Shown here piece after piece: positions 6,579 through 6,603 of a stretch of DNA of 6,603 bases (position 1 is its first letter; the number at the start of each line of letters is the position of its first letter). Position numbers and translations under genes: made by a program. The DNA is from Candidatus Arcticimaribacter sp. UBA7428 (GTDB lineage Bacteria > Bacteroidota > Bacteroidia > Flavobacteriales > Flavobacteriaceae), in the NCBI GenBank assembly GCA_002477625.1, contig DLQQ01000035.1:6235-12837 (forward strand). The letters are read 5' to 3'. The notes beneath the pieces were generated by a model. The model was not told the origin of the DNA and made no database searches. It saw only the letters and a program-made list of their open reading frames with translations.

Positions 6579-6603
6579 TGCAATTTATTGTTCAAAAAAA
6601 GGT

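Larger units (their letters stand above)
6412..6603. other. AT-rich intergenic region upstream of rpiB, reaching the right edge
   Basis: No recognisable gene lies in these 192 bases. Next to rpiB there is an A-rich leader and a dyad with a purine-rich loop (listed separately). The palindromic octamer TTTATAAA occurs at 6423-6430, 6454-6461 and 6566-6573. At the right edge a 9-base tandem repeat runs into an ATG at 6578-6580, followed by seven open codons (QFIVQKK) to the window end; this might be the start of a divergent gene, but is too short to judge. On the other strand a frame is open from 6601 down to a TAG at 6497, equally uninformative. No clear pair of -33/-7 promoter boxes is found on either strand. 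Confidence 0.5.

Noticed and set aside
6497..6601. Frame open from the right edge on the - strand, possible tail of a gene before rpiB
   Set aside because: Thirty-four open codons in very AT-rich DNA can arise by chance, and the residues match no family I know.
1..6603. Defence island, mobile element, CRISPR array or novel multi-gene system
   Set aside because: Every coding region of size belongs to a recognised metabolic or housekeeping family. I saw no spaced direct repeats, terminal inverted repeats, transposase or integrase motifs, or tRNA cloverleafs.

Overview
The window looks like ordinary chromosomal DNA from a member of the Bacteroidota, most likely a Flavobacteriia-type organism. 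The reasons are the AT-rich composition, A-rich leaders instead of Shine-Dalgarno sequences before most starts, and protein types common in that group: a SulP transporter with a long soluble tail, a secreted SMP-30 lactonase-like protein, a YtnP-like metallo-beta-lactamase-fold hydrolase, and an M1 metallopeptidase with a GGMEY motif. No mobile element, CRISPR array, phage gene, tRNA or rRNA is visible.

Left part (1-3312, + strand): the 3' part of a SulP anion transporter gene that runs in from beyond the left edge, then an exported SMP-30/gluconolactonase-like protein, then a cytoplasmic MBL-fold hydrolase. The gaps are 4 and 5 bases, so the three genes are very probably one transcription unit. 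The transporter carries a STAS domain and a further soluble C-terminal domain of about 145 residues that is the least explained piece of protein here.

Middle part (3355-5518, + strand): an exported M1 zinc metallopeptidase followed by rnpA, the RNase P protein subunit. The rnpA start lies inside the last codons of the peptidase gene (8-base overlap). rnpA is not next to rpmH here.

Right part (5531-6411, - strand): rpiB (ribose-5-phosphate isomerase B) followed by an ElaA-like GNAT acetyltransferase, sharing one base at the stop/start junction. This pair converges on rnpA with only 12 bases between the stops. The last 192 bases (6412-6603) are AT-rich and contain the rpiB leader, with a dyad whose loop shows a Shine-Dalgarno-like purine run, plus short palindromes and a 9-base tandem repeat at the right edge.

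The window holds housekeeping and general metabolic genes. I do not see a convincing new multi-gene system. The items most worth a second look are the SulP C-terminal domain, the lactonase-like gene pair, and the rpiB leader dyad.
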